Below are positions 1-5,569 of a stretch of DNA of 5,902 bases, in pieces. The translations under genes were made by a program, and so were the position numbers. Each line of letters begins with the position of its first letter. Positions within the stretch are counted from its first letter, which is position 1. The DNA comes from Alphaproteobacteria bacterium (GTDB lineage Bacteria; Pseudomonadota; Alphaproteobacteria; Micropepsales; Micropepsaceae). The notes under the pieces were generated by a model. The model searched no databases. It saw only the letters and a list, made by a program, of their open reading frames with translations, and was not told the origin of the DNA. The stretch covers positions 1 through 5,902 of the forward strand of contig CANGRN010000109.1 of NCBI GenBank assembly GCA_947455695.1. The letters are read 5' to 3'.

Positions 1-278
1 ACATTCGGCACATGGATGGCCTTCAGCGCCGCCACCACATCCTTGCGATAGCCACGGATGTTGGGGATCTTGCTGTTCTCCCCCACCCAGATGCCTTCAT
101 AGATGCCGTGCCCCAGATGCTCGGCAAACTGGCCATAGATATGCCGGCTGATTTCCACGCCGGGCTTGGAGGTATCGATGGCGACATGGGCCACCGCGAT
201 CACGTCCGGCGCCGGCGCCTGCGCCCCGGCGGGTGCAGCCAAAGCCAGCAGTGCCAGCCAAAGAATTTTGCGGATCAT
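1..278 (-). CDS. GH51 alpha-L-arabinofuranosidase, N-terminal part (cut by window edge)
   Basis: Reading the minus strand from the ATG at 278 gives 92 full codons to the window edge with no stop. Residues 1-20 form a signal peptide: basic MIRK, a hydrophobic core [13 protein letters not shown], then an AQ cleavage-like end, so the enzyme should be exported. Residues 45-79 ([12 protein letters not shown], then [22 protein letters not shown]) match the start of the catalytic barrel of family GH51 alpha-L-arabinofuranosidases, which remove terminal arabinofuranose from arabinan or arabinoxylan. The catalytic glutamates lie further in and are outside the window. The start is supported by a purine-rich AAAGGGGTGGGG just upstream. 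The gene lies 85 bases after the opgH stop in the same direction, so co-transcription is possible, but a repeat element sits in the gap. The family call rests on remembered motifs. Confidence 0.85.
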   Translation of the reverse strand, partial: MIRKILWLALLALAAPAGAQAPAPDVIAVAHVAIDTSKPGVEISRHIYGQFAEHLGHGIYEGIWVGENSKIPNIRGYRKDVVAALKAIHVPN

Positions 279-306
279 GTCCCCCACCCCTTTTGCTTTC
301 TTTTAT

Positions 307-333
307 GGTCGCTCCGGCTCCCGCCGACGCTCC
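307..333 (-). repeat. 27-base hairpin element, copy A (after opgH)
   Basis: On the minus strand this begins GGAGCGTCGGC and ends GCCGGAGCGACC, followed by ATAAAAG. The centre folds as TCGGC, loop GGGA (a GNRA loop), GCCGG. A second copy at 4207-4233 matches at 23 of 27 positions, and every difference keeps the fold. It lies between the opgH stop and the arabinofuranosidase start. It has no T-run after the stem on the strand that matches the copy B orientation, so it is not a standard intrinsic terminator. It could be a dispersed repeat, an RNA-processing site or a protein-binding site. Confidence 0.6.
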
Positions 334-363
334 ATGCCGCCATGATAGCGGTAGCAAAGCGGG

Positions 364-2307
364 TCAGGAAAGCGCTTTGAGCCCTTCGGCGTCCGACAGC
401 AGAAGCGCCCAGTCCTCGCGGCTGAAACCAGCGGTCTCACGCCGCGCCGCCTGCGCCCGCAGCACACCCAGGCGGACGGGATCGCCGCCAGCCAGGGGCG
501 AACCTCCCAGCAAGGCCAGATGCAGATCGCGCACGGCGGCATCCTCCAGCACCAGATTCTGCGACGCTTCCGGCACTTCGCCATGGCTGTCGGCCAGGGC
601 ATGGGCCCGTCCCAGCACCTTGGAGCCGTGGGTTTCGCTGGGCACCAGGAACAGACCCTCGCGCCGTGCCGCCCGCCCCAGCATGGGGCTGGAGCTGATG
701 ATGACGAGCGGAATGGCCAGCCACAGTCCGGCCAGCAACGGCAGGAACCAGTTGAAAGGCGCGGCACGCCACAGGATGACGGTGGCCGCCACACCGATCA
801 GCGTGTGAGGGGCGAACACGCGCGCCGCCAGCGCCAGCGGCAAGGCGCGGTCGGTGCGGGTCTGGGCGTTCCACCCGGTGGCGATGCCCGCCAGAATGGA
901 GACCACATACCAGCTGTGCTGCAGCATCACGATCGGCGCCATCAGGGTGGAGAAGATCGATTCCCACAGCGCCCCCCAGATGACCGAGCCCGCCCCGCCA
1001 TGGGCGCGGACGGTGCGGGGATCTTCCAGCACGGCGATCACCGCCAGCAGCTTGGGGCCATACAGCAGCACCAGGGTCGCCACCACCAGGATCACCAACT
1101 CGGCTGACTGGGAGACCGACAAGGCCAACGCGGGATGCAGCATCACGGCATCGGCGGCCGGCGGCGTCGGGGCGTTCATCATATCGATGGCCGAAACGAT
1201 CAGCAGCAGCAACCACAAGGGCGAGGAGACATAGCTCATGATCCCCATCGCCAGGTGCAGCCGGCTGGGCAAGGTCAGGCCTTGCGCGAACACGATGCGC
1301 AGATGCTGCAGGTTGCCCTGGCACCAGCGGCGATCACGGACAAGATAGTCGAGCAGGGTGGGCGGCGGCTCTTCGAACGAGCCGCCAATATCGGGCGCCA
1401 TCCACACATCCCATCCGGCACGGCGCAGCAGCGCCGCCTCGATGAAATCATGGCTCATGATCTCGCCGCCGAAAGGCGGCTTGCCCGGCAGGCGCGGCAA
1501 TCCGCAATGCTGCATGAAGGCATGCACCCGGATAATGGCGTTGTGGCCCCAGTAATTGCCGTCCGCCCCCTGCAGGAAGGCGAGCCCCGCGGTGTGGATG
1601 GGACCATAGACGCTGGAAGAGAATTGCTGGATGCGCGCGAACAGCGAATGACGCCCCACCAACTGCGCCGGCGCCTGGATCAGGGCGGCGCGGGGATTTG
1701 CATCCATCAGCCCGACCAGCTGGGTCAGGGTCTTGCCGGTCATCAGGCTGTCGGCATCCAGGATCACCATATAGTCGTAGAGCTGACCCCAATTCTCGCA
1801 AAAGTCCTGGATGTTGCCGGCCTTGCGCCCGGTGTTGCGGGCGCGGTGGCGATAGAAAACATGCGCGTCTTCGCCCAGCTCCTGCTTCAGATTTTGCCAC
1901 TCGATCTCCTCGGCCACCCAGCTCGCCGGGTTGGTGCTGTCGCTGAGGATATAGAAATCGAAATCGGGGCCCGCGGATTCGCGGATGGCGCGCACGCCGG
2001 AAAAGACCCGCGCCACATCTTCGTTATAGACCGGCATCAGGATGGCGGTGCGCGCCGCCGAGGTTTCAGCCGCGGGGTTCAGCCGCAGCAGAGCGGCCCT
2101 GGTCCAGCGCGCCCAGGCGCCGAACACGGCCAGCCAGAAGGATGACGCGATCCAGGCGAACAGGATGGCGAACAAAAATAGGATAGCGGCTTCGAGGAAT
2201 GTCAGGCCGTCAATCTGCAGCACGCCCACCATCTGGGTGACCGCTGCAACCGTGGAGGCCAGTACCAGGAACAGGTACAGCCAGCGCCGCGGCGCCATGT
2301 CAGGCAC
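364..2307 (-). CDS. opgH: Glucans biosynthesis glucosyltransferase H (OpgH/MdoH)
   Basis: Inner-membrane family-2 glycosyltransferase that makes the beta-1,2-glucan backbone of osmoregulated periplasmic glucans from UDP-glucose and passes it to the periplasm. Numbered from the GTG at 2307 (647 aa), two membrane segments lie near residues 8-28 and 38-62. The cytoplasmic GT2 domain follows: MPVYNEDVARVF (91-102), SDSTNP (122-127), LDADS with the DxD metal site (183-187), YWGHNAIIR (252-260), SHDFIEAALLRRAGW (285-299) and the RDRRWCQGN acceptor motif (324-332). More membrane segments lie between about 350 and 540, then a soluble C-terminus. E. coli MdoH is some 200 residues longer, mostly through its N-terminal cytoplasmic tail. 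The start is uncertain: an in-frame TAA sits 9 bases before the GTG, and ATG at 2298 (residue 4) is an alternative. Neither has a good ribosome binding site, so initiation probably depends on coupling to the upstream ORF at 2300-2500. The function is secure; the N-terminus is not. Confidence 0.95.
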   Translation of the reverse strand: MPDMAPRRWLYLFLVLASTVAAVTQMVGVLQIDGLTFLEAAILFLFAILFAWIASSFWLAVFGAWARWTRAALLRLNPAAETSAARTAILMPVYNEDVARVFSGVRAIRESAGPDFDFYILSDSTNPASWVAEEIEWQNLKQELGEDAHVFYRHRARNTGRKAGNIQDFCENWGQLYDYMVILDADSLMTGKTLTQLVGLMDANPRAALIQAPAQLVGRHSLFARIQQFSSSVYGPIHTAGLAFLQGADGNYWGHNAIIRVHAFMQHCGLPRLPGKPPFGGEIMSHDFIEAALLRRAGWDVWMAPDIGGSFEEPPPTLLDYLVRDRRWCQGNLQHLRIVFAQGLTLPSRLHLAMGIMSYVSSPLWLLLLIVSAIDMMNAPTPPAADAVMLHPALALSVSQSAELVILVVATLVLLYGPKLLAVIAVLEDPRTVRAHGGAGSVIWGALWESIFSTLMAPIVMLQHSWYVVSILAGIATGWNAQTRTDRALPLALAARVFAPHTLIGVAATVILWRAAPFNWFLPLLAGLWLAIPLVIISSSPMLGRAARREGLFLVPSETHGSKVLGRAHALADSHGEVPEASQNLVLEDAAVRDLHLALLGGSPLAGGDPVRLGVLRAQAARRETAGFSREDWALLLSDAEGLKALS

Positions 2308-2500
2308 GGCGGCGGCTTACGGCAGGCGTCAGCTGGGCATGCTGCGAGACCAGGGCCGTTACCAGCGCGACGGCGGCGCCGGCCGGGGTCCAGGTCTGGA
2401 GGGATTGAGCGATCATGGGACGTGGGCAGCGCAACGGGGTTCCCGCCGGGGCCGCTTCCACCTGTGCCTCAAATGCGCGAGACTGAGAGTCCATTGTCAT
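2300..2500 (-). CDS. Small ORF upstream of opgH: coupled small protein or frameshifted OpgH N-terminal tail
   Basis: The ATG at 2500 opens a 66-codon frame (a second ATG at 2494 gives 64) ending in TGA at 2302-2300, one base before the opgH ATG at 2298 and overlapping the alternative opgH GTG. A weak GGA lies four bases before the first ATG. Roughly three quarters of third positions are G or C, increasingly so after residue 37, as in the real genes here. The product is Ala/Pro-rich with a PLRCPRPMIAQSLQTW stretch, a moderately hydrophobic AAVALVTALV run and a basic end, SRRRA. I do not recognise it as a family. Removing one C just before the stop would join it to opgH as SRRRADMAPRRW. Because OpgH proteins normally carry a cytoplasmic N-terminal tail, it may be that tail put out of frame. 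Otherwise it is a translationally coupled small protein. Confidence 0.5.
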   Translation of the reverse strand: MTMDSQSRAFEAQVEAAPAGTPLRCPRPMIAQSLQTWTPAGAAVALVTALVSQHAQLTPAVSRRRA

Positions 2501-2650
2501 CAATTCCAAATTGCCGCCCGCCCAAGTCTGCAATCAAGCGTTACAATGCGGCGAAATGATGGATCGTTCGGTACATTTCCTTGACGCGACAGCGCCTTAA
2601 CTTCTCCATGTTTGCCGCTTCCAGTGGCAACCTTCAGCCATGAGTTCTGT
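2501..2650. promoter_or_regulatory. Divergent control region between opgH and opgG
   Basis: These 150 bases separate the leftward opgH unit from rightward opgG and must hold the promoters for both. On the plus strand a TTGACG at 2581-2586 is a reasonable -35 box. At a 17-base spacing the -10 position reads CTCCAT, a poor match, so the promoter call is weak. It would place the opgG mRNA start about 35 bases before the ATG at 2651. No convincing -35/-10 pair was seen on the minus strand, and no clear operator palindrome. Confidence 0.4.
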
Positions 2651-4207
2651 ATGCAGAAGCCGGATAGACGTCTGATCCTGGCCGCCTTGTCAGCAAGCCT
2701 GTTGCCTCGGGGCGCGGTTGCCGCGGCTTTGGCGACCGCCATCCGCCTGGGGCCGCCGCGCGATTTCAGTTTTGGGCTCCTCGCGACGCGCGCCAAAAAA
2801 AACGCCAGCCAGCCTTATAAAGCGCCAGCGCCCCGCGCCGCCCATATCATCAAGGGAATCGATTTCGACGCGGTCCAGAAAATCCGCTTTCGTCCCGATC
2901 ACCTGCTGGCGCCCGGCGCGACCTATCCGGCCGCCTTTTTCCATCTCAGCCGCTATTCCGCCGATCCGGTGATCCTGCATGCGGTGGAGGGCGGCCCCTC
3001 CGGTTTAAAGGCGCGCGAGATTCTCTATGGGCCCGATTACTTCGATTACGGCGCATCCGGACTTGATCCCAGGGCACTTGCCGGGTTGGGCTTTTCAGGG
3101 TTCCGCTTCCTGGAAGCCAAGCCCCGGCAGGGCGACTGGCTGGCTTTCCAGGGCGCCAGCTATTTCCGCTCCAGCGGCCAGGACAATCAGTACGGCATCT
3201 CGGCCCGCGGCATCGCCATCAACACGGCGGGATCCACGCCGGAAGAATTTCCCCGCTTCTGCGAATTCTGGCTGGAGACACACGGGACTGCGGTGACCGT
3301 GCATGCGCTTCTGGACGGTCCGTCGATCACCGGTGCCTACAAGTTTGACGCGGTGCAGGAACCGAGCGGCATCGTGGTGATGAATGTTCATTGCGAGCTG
3401 TTCTTCCGCGCCGGCATTTCGCGGCTGGGCGTGGCGCCGCTGACCAGCATGTACTGGTATGGCGAGAATGAGCGCCGCAAGGCCGCCGACTGGCGCCCGG
3501 AAATCCATGACAGTGACGGGCTTGCGATCTGGACGGGCAAGGGCGAACGGATCTGGCGGCCGCTGGTCAATCCGCCCCAGGTGATGACCAACAGCTTCGT
3601 GGATGAAAATCCCAAGGGCTTCGGCCTGATGCAGCGCGACCGCGATTTTGCCGACTATCAGGACGATGGCGCTTATTACAACAAGCGGCCCGGCCTGTGG
3701 GTGGAGCCGAAGGGCAATTGGGGCAAAGGCGCGGTGCAGCTGGTGGAAATTCCCACCGAGGACGAAACCCAGGACAATATCGTTGCCTGTTGGCGGCCCG
3801 ATGGCGATATCGCGGCAGGCGGCAGCCGCAGCTTTGATTACCGCCTGTACTGGCAGGACAGCGAGCCGGCCTATCCCGGCGATATCGCGCGCACCGTGGC
3901 AACGCGGCTGGGGCGCGGCGGAATTCCGGGACAAAATCCCTGGCCGCGCGACAAGCAGAAGTTCGTAGTGGATTTCACGGGTGGTCCGCTGGGCCAGATG
4001 CAGCCGCGGTTCGACATCACCCCGGTGGTCACAACCTCGCGCGGCAAGATCGACGGCACCTATGTGCTGAAGGTGGTGGGCACCGACCGCTGGCGCGCGG
4101 GTTTCGACCTGCAGATCGATGGCAAGGCACCGGTCGACCTGCGGATGTTCCTGAAACTGGGCGACAAAACGCTCAGCGAAACCTGGCTCTATCAGTACTT
4201 CCCCTAG
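2651..4207 (+). CDS. opgG: Periplasmic glucan biosynthesis protein, OpgG/OpgD family
   Basis: Periplasmic partner of OpgH that acts on the nascent glucan. OpgG/OpgD proteins are reported as beta-1,2-glucanases (family GH186). From the ATG at 2651 it is 518 aa, near the usual length (E. coli OpgG 511, OpgD 551). The N-terminus is PDRRLILAALSAS, then a hydrophobic run to ALA at 26-28. The RR pair resembles the twin-arginine signal of OpgD more than the Sec signal of OpgG. Family motifs follow in order: QPYKAPAP (54-61), IRFRPD (78-83), FQGASYFR (166-173), YGISARGIAI (181-190), EEFPRFCEFWLE (198-209), LTSMYWYGEN (264-273), RPEIHDSDG (282-290), WRPLVNPP (302-309), DENPKGFGLMQRDRDF (318-333), LWVEPKGNWGKGAV (349-362) and the acidic TEDETQD (369-375). 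The TTG at 2612 would add 13 residues ahead of the signal and has no ribosome binding site; GAG five bases before 2651 is weak. OpgD is an equally good name. Confidence 0.95.
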   Translation: MQKPDRRLILAALSASLLPRGAVAAALATAIRLGPPRDFSFGLLATRAKKNASQPYKAPAPRAAHIIKGIDFDAVQKIRFRPDHLLAPGATYPAAFFHLSRYSADPVILHAVEGGPSGLKAREILYGPDYFDYGASGLDPRALAGLGFSGFRFLEAKPRQGDWLAFQGASYFRSSGQDNQYGISARGIAINTAGSTPEEFPRFCEFWLETHGTAVTVHALLDGPSITGAYKFDAVQEPSGIVVMNVHCELFFRAGISRLGVAPLTSMYWYGENERRKAADWRPEIHDSDGLAIWTGKGERIWRPLVNPPQVMTNSFVDENPKGFGLMQRDRDFADYQDDGAYYNKRPGLWVEPKGNWGKGAVQLVEIPTEDETQDNIVACWRPDGDIAAGGSRSFDYRLYWQDSEPAYPGDIARTVATRLGRGGIPGQNPWPRDKQKFVVDFTGGPLGQMQPRFDITPVVTTSRGKIDGTYVLKVVGTDRWRAGFDLQIDGKAPVDLRMFLKLGDKTLSETWLYQYFP

Positions 4208-4233
4208 GAGCGTTCGCGCGAGCGGGAGCGACC
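4207..4233 (+). repeat. 27-base hairpin element, copy B (at the opgG stop)
   Basis: The element begins with the last G of the opgG TAG stop (GGAGCGTTCGC) and ends GCGGGAGCGACC, followed by a run of seven A at 4234-4240. The next base starts the stop codon of the convergent lipoprotein gene, so the element fills the whole gap between the two genes. The centre folds as TTCGC, loop GCGA (GNRA), GCGGG, with two U-G pairs in RNA. See copy A at 307-333. Read leftward, the T-run comes before the stem, and rightward an A-run follows it, so this is not a textbook terminator in either direction. Confidence 0.6.
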
Positions 4234-4240
4234 AAAAAAA

Positions 4241-4888
4241 TCAGCTTCCGCCCGGCAGCATGGATGTCAGCGTCTGGAACGACAGCGACTTCTGGTCCAC
4301 GCCCGGCGGGACGACATCGCCCGTGGCCCAGGAGAAGAACAGCAGCACCGTGTGATTGGTGTTGTGGGCAAAGCCATAGCGCGGATCGGTGGTGGCCAGA
4401 AGCTTGCCGGTCTTGGCGTCGTAGCCGGTGGCGACGAACTTGGCGACGCCCTTTTCCTCGGCCTGCTTGAACAGCGCGATTTCCGGTACCGTCACCGAAT
4501 TGCCCACCGGGATATAGGGCACGGTAAGCTGCGGCAGCCCGATCAGCAGGGATTTCTGGTCGGTGGACAGGGCGCCCGACGACACCATCACCACCGCTTC
4601 GGCCTGGGGACGGTCGTCCACCACCATCAGCCCGCTTTTCAGCATCTGGGTGCGGATGGCGGCGATGGCATAGCCATCGTCATACCCCTGGAAATAGCGG
4701 GTATCGACAAAGACACGCGTGCCTTTGGGGATGGACAAGGAAAGCTGCGACGCGGCGCGGTCGGCGGCAGCCGAGATCAGCAGCTGCTCGCTGGCGGTGC
4801 GCGCCGGGGCGGTGGAACGGGCGGTGGTGCAGCCCGCCACCAGGACCGCGGACAACAGGAGAGCGGGAAGGATGCAAGGTTTGCGCAT
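4241..4888 (-). CDS. Lipoprotein of unknown function (DUF6655-like)
   Basis: A 215-aa protein from the ATG at 4888. Residues 1-20 are a lipoprotein signal: MRKP, a hydrophobic core, then the lipobox LVAGC with the lipidated cysteine at 20. Thr at +2 rather than Asp suggests outer-membrane sorting. The mature part starts with a Thr/Ala-rich linker, then RTASEQLLISAAADRA (30-45), GTRVFVDTRYFQGYDDGYA (56-74), MLKSGLMVVDD (82-92), the segment 118-141 with PQLTVPYIPVG and VPEIALFK, then VAKFVATGYDAKTGKLL (148-164). This pattern resembles the small proteobacterial lipoproteins that I recall being grouped as DUF6655; the family number is from memory. No catalytic motif is visible. The ribosome binding site is weak (GAG seven bases upstream). 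It converges on opgG with 33 bases between the stops, and its upstream neighbour is the long hairpin-rich gap. Confidence 0.85.
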   Translation of the reverse strand: MRKPCILPALLLSAVLVAGCTTARSTAPARTASEQLLISAAADRAASQLSLSIPKGTRVFVDTRYFQGYDDGYAIAAIRTQMLKSGLMVVDDRPQAEAVVMVSSGALSTDQKSLLIGLPQLTVPYIPVGNSVTVPEIALFKQAEEKGVAKFVATGYDAKTGKLLATTDPRYGFAHNTNHTVLLFFSWATGDVVPPGVDQKSLSFQTLTSMLPGGS

Positions 4889-4991
4889 GGGGAACTCATT
4901 AAATCAGCCCCTGCCCACCACAACCCTATTTATCCTTCAGATTATTGCAACGCGGAACTCGCCAGCATTACCGATCAGCAACGCTGATAAG

Positions 4992-5029
4992 AAAACAGGC
5001 CCAGCCGGATTACCGACGGGACCTGTTTT
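4992..5029 (-). terminator. Strong terminator-like hairpin
   Basis: AAAACAGG (4992-4999) pairs perfectly with CCTGTTTT (5022-5029). The stem continues inward as CCC/GGG after a one-base bulge (A5021), then CGG (5006-5008) with CCG (5013-5015) around an ATTA loop. Leftward, the stem ends in TTTT followed by CTTATC, the better terminator orientation; rightward it is followed by TTTTGCTCTTG, so it may act both ways. There is no protein gene directly upstream on either strand. It would therefore end a non-coding transcript or attenuate a leader reading into the lipoprotein gene. Confidence 0.5.
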
Positions 5030-5130
5030 GCTCTTGTATCCGACATCAGGCCGGACTGTTTTGATATGGGCTCTCACCCATTGTTCAGTTTCGCTTTGTG
5101 GCGGAGGCCCGGAGTTTTAACCCGGACCTT

Positions 5131-5153
5131 GGCTTCGCAAGTCAGGCGAAGCC
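5131..5153. other. Perfect 8-bp stem-loop inside a longer foldable region
   Basis: GGCTTCGC (5131-5138) and GCGAAGCC (5146-5153) are exact reverse complements around a 7-base loop. AGGCC (5105-5109) can also pair with GGCCT (5155-5159), enclosing this hairpin and leaving 5110-5130 as a side arm. The arrangement is symmetrical, so the transcribed strand cannot be decided from the stem. On the minus strand the stem overlaps the stop codon of the 13-codon ORF at 5142-5183. Confidence 0.45.
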
Positions 5154-5183
5154 CGGCCTACTTTCCGGTGGACTCTCTTCCAT
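5142..5183 (-). CDS. Candidate 13-aa leader peptide with sequestered ribosome binding site
   Basis: On the minus strand a perfect AGGAGG (plus positions 5192-5197) lies eight bases before an ATG at 5183. The ATG opens a 13-codon frame, MEESPPESRPGFA, closed by TGA at 5144-5142. This is the strongest Shine-Dalgarno match in the window. Two exclusive hairpins cover it: CAGGA/TCCTG around GGTT (5185-5198), and GAAACC/GGTTTC (5188-5208). The stop codon falls in the loop of the 8-bp stem at 5131-5153, and the terminator-like hairpin at 4992-5029 lies downstream. This resembles a regulatory leader, but the next gene on this strand starts only at 4888. A chance AGGAGG cannot be excluded. Confidence 0.3.
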   Translation of the reverse strand: MEESPPESRPGFA

Positions 5184-5463
5184 GCAGGAAACCTCCTGTT
5201 ACGGTTTCAATCCGCCGGGATCAAGACAGGTCTCGCGCTACTATCCGGCGCCAGGAATCCGGTCTCCACCGGATCGATCGCAACCCAGTTTGATGCAATC
5301 GCATCATCGGTATCGCGCGTTGGGCGCCTTCGGGAAGTAACTGCGGCAACCGCAATCTTTTCTCTCAGCATCAGAACCGTGCGCCTGAAACATCGCGCGG
5401 TCAACACGAAACCGTCACGGAAATACTTTGTGAAGTTGGAACGATTCGAAGCGTGCGCGCGGA

Positions 5464-5499
5464 GAAAACACGGCTGCAAAATTCTGGTTTTCCCAAAAC
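5464..5499. promoter_or_regulatory. Overlapping AT-rich inverted repeats upstream of the TonB receptor
   Basis: GAAAAC (5464-5469) is the exact reverse complement of GTTTTC (5487-5492). The same right arm also forms a tight palindrome, GTTTT CCC AAAAC (5487-5499). The cluster lies about 70 bases before the receptor start, where an operator or promoter would be expected, and it is AT-rich compared with its surroundings. No known regulator site, such as a Fur box, is recognisable. Confidence 0.3.
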
Positions 5500-5569
5500 A
5501 CTTTAGGACCACGGCCGCATTTGCATCTGCCCGATGGCTGCTTTATCGGTCGGAAAAAGGGGAACTTTC

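Larger units (their letters stand above)
4889..5569. other. 681-base gap without a convincing protein gene, rich in hairpins
   Basis: This stretch is visibly less GC-rich than the genes around it. It holds a series of perfect short inverted repeats: 4974-4988 (ATCAGC, AAC, GCTGAT), 4992-5029 (terminator-like), 5066-5081 (ATGGG, CTCTCA, CCCAT), 5131-5153 (8-bp stem), 5185-5198 or 5188-5208 (mutually exclusive), 5257-5274 (ATCCGG, TCTCCA, CCGGAT), 5291-5306 (TGATGC, AATC, GCATCA) and 5342-5354 (TGCGG, CAA, CCGCA). Open frames of 64-133 codons exist on both strands, but they lack ribosome binding sites and use rare-type Arg codons (AGA, AGG, CGA) freely, so I do not call them genes. The region may hold a small RNA, a long structured 5' leader of the TonB receptor, or a leader for the lipoprotein gene. 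No known riboswitch class could be recognised. Confidence 0.6.

Noticed and set aside
437..1324. Long open frames on both strands inside opgH and opgG
   Set aside because: These are out-of-frame shadows of the two high-GC genes, with Arg/Ala/Gly-rich products and no family resemblance. The real frames carry complete, ordered family motifs.
5199..5222. tRNA T-arm-like GGTTTCAATCC
   Set aside because: Only three base pairs can form around it, and no acceptor, D or anticodon arm is found upstream.
5131..5280. Cobalamin riboswitch before the TonB receptor
   Set aside because: AAGTCAGGCGAAGCC (5139-5153) and GGAATCCGG with CGCAACCC (5254-5285) each resemble parts of the cobalamin aptamer. However, they occur in the wrong order, and the B12-box core AGTCAGGAGACC is not present.
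5098..5340. 80-codon plus-strand ORF rich in Ser, Pro and Gly
   Set aside because: It starts at GTG without a ribosome binding site and runs straight through four hairpins, so the composition is better explained by the structured DNA than by a protein.
5342..5366. Terminator TGCGG CAA CCGCA followed by a T-rich stretch on the plus strand
   Set aside because: The stem is only five pairs with a three-base loop, and the T-run is interrupted by C, so it is too weak to call as a terminator.
5207..5512. 101-codon minus-strand ORF upstream of the AGGAGG site
   Set aside because: Its last third reads somewhat protein-like, but no start in it has a ribosome binding site, the first half is rich in Cys/Arg/Phe with low-GC codons, and no domain is recognisable.
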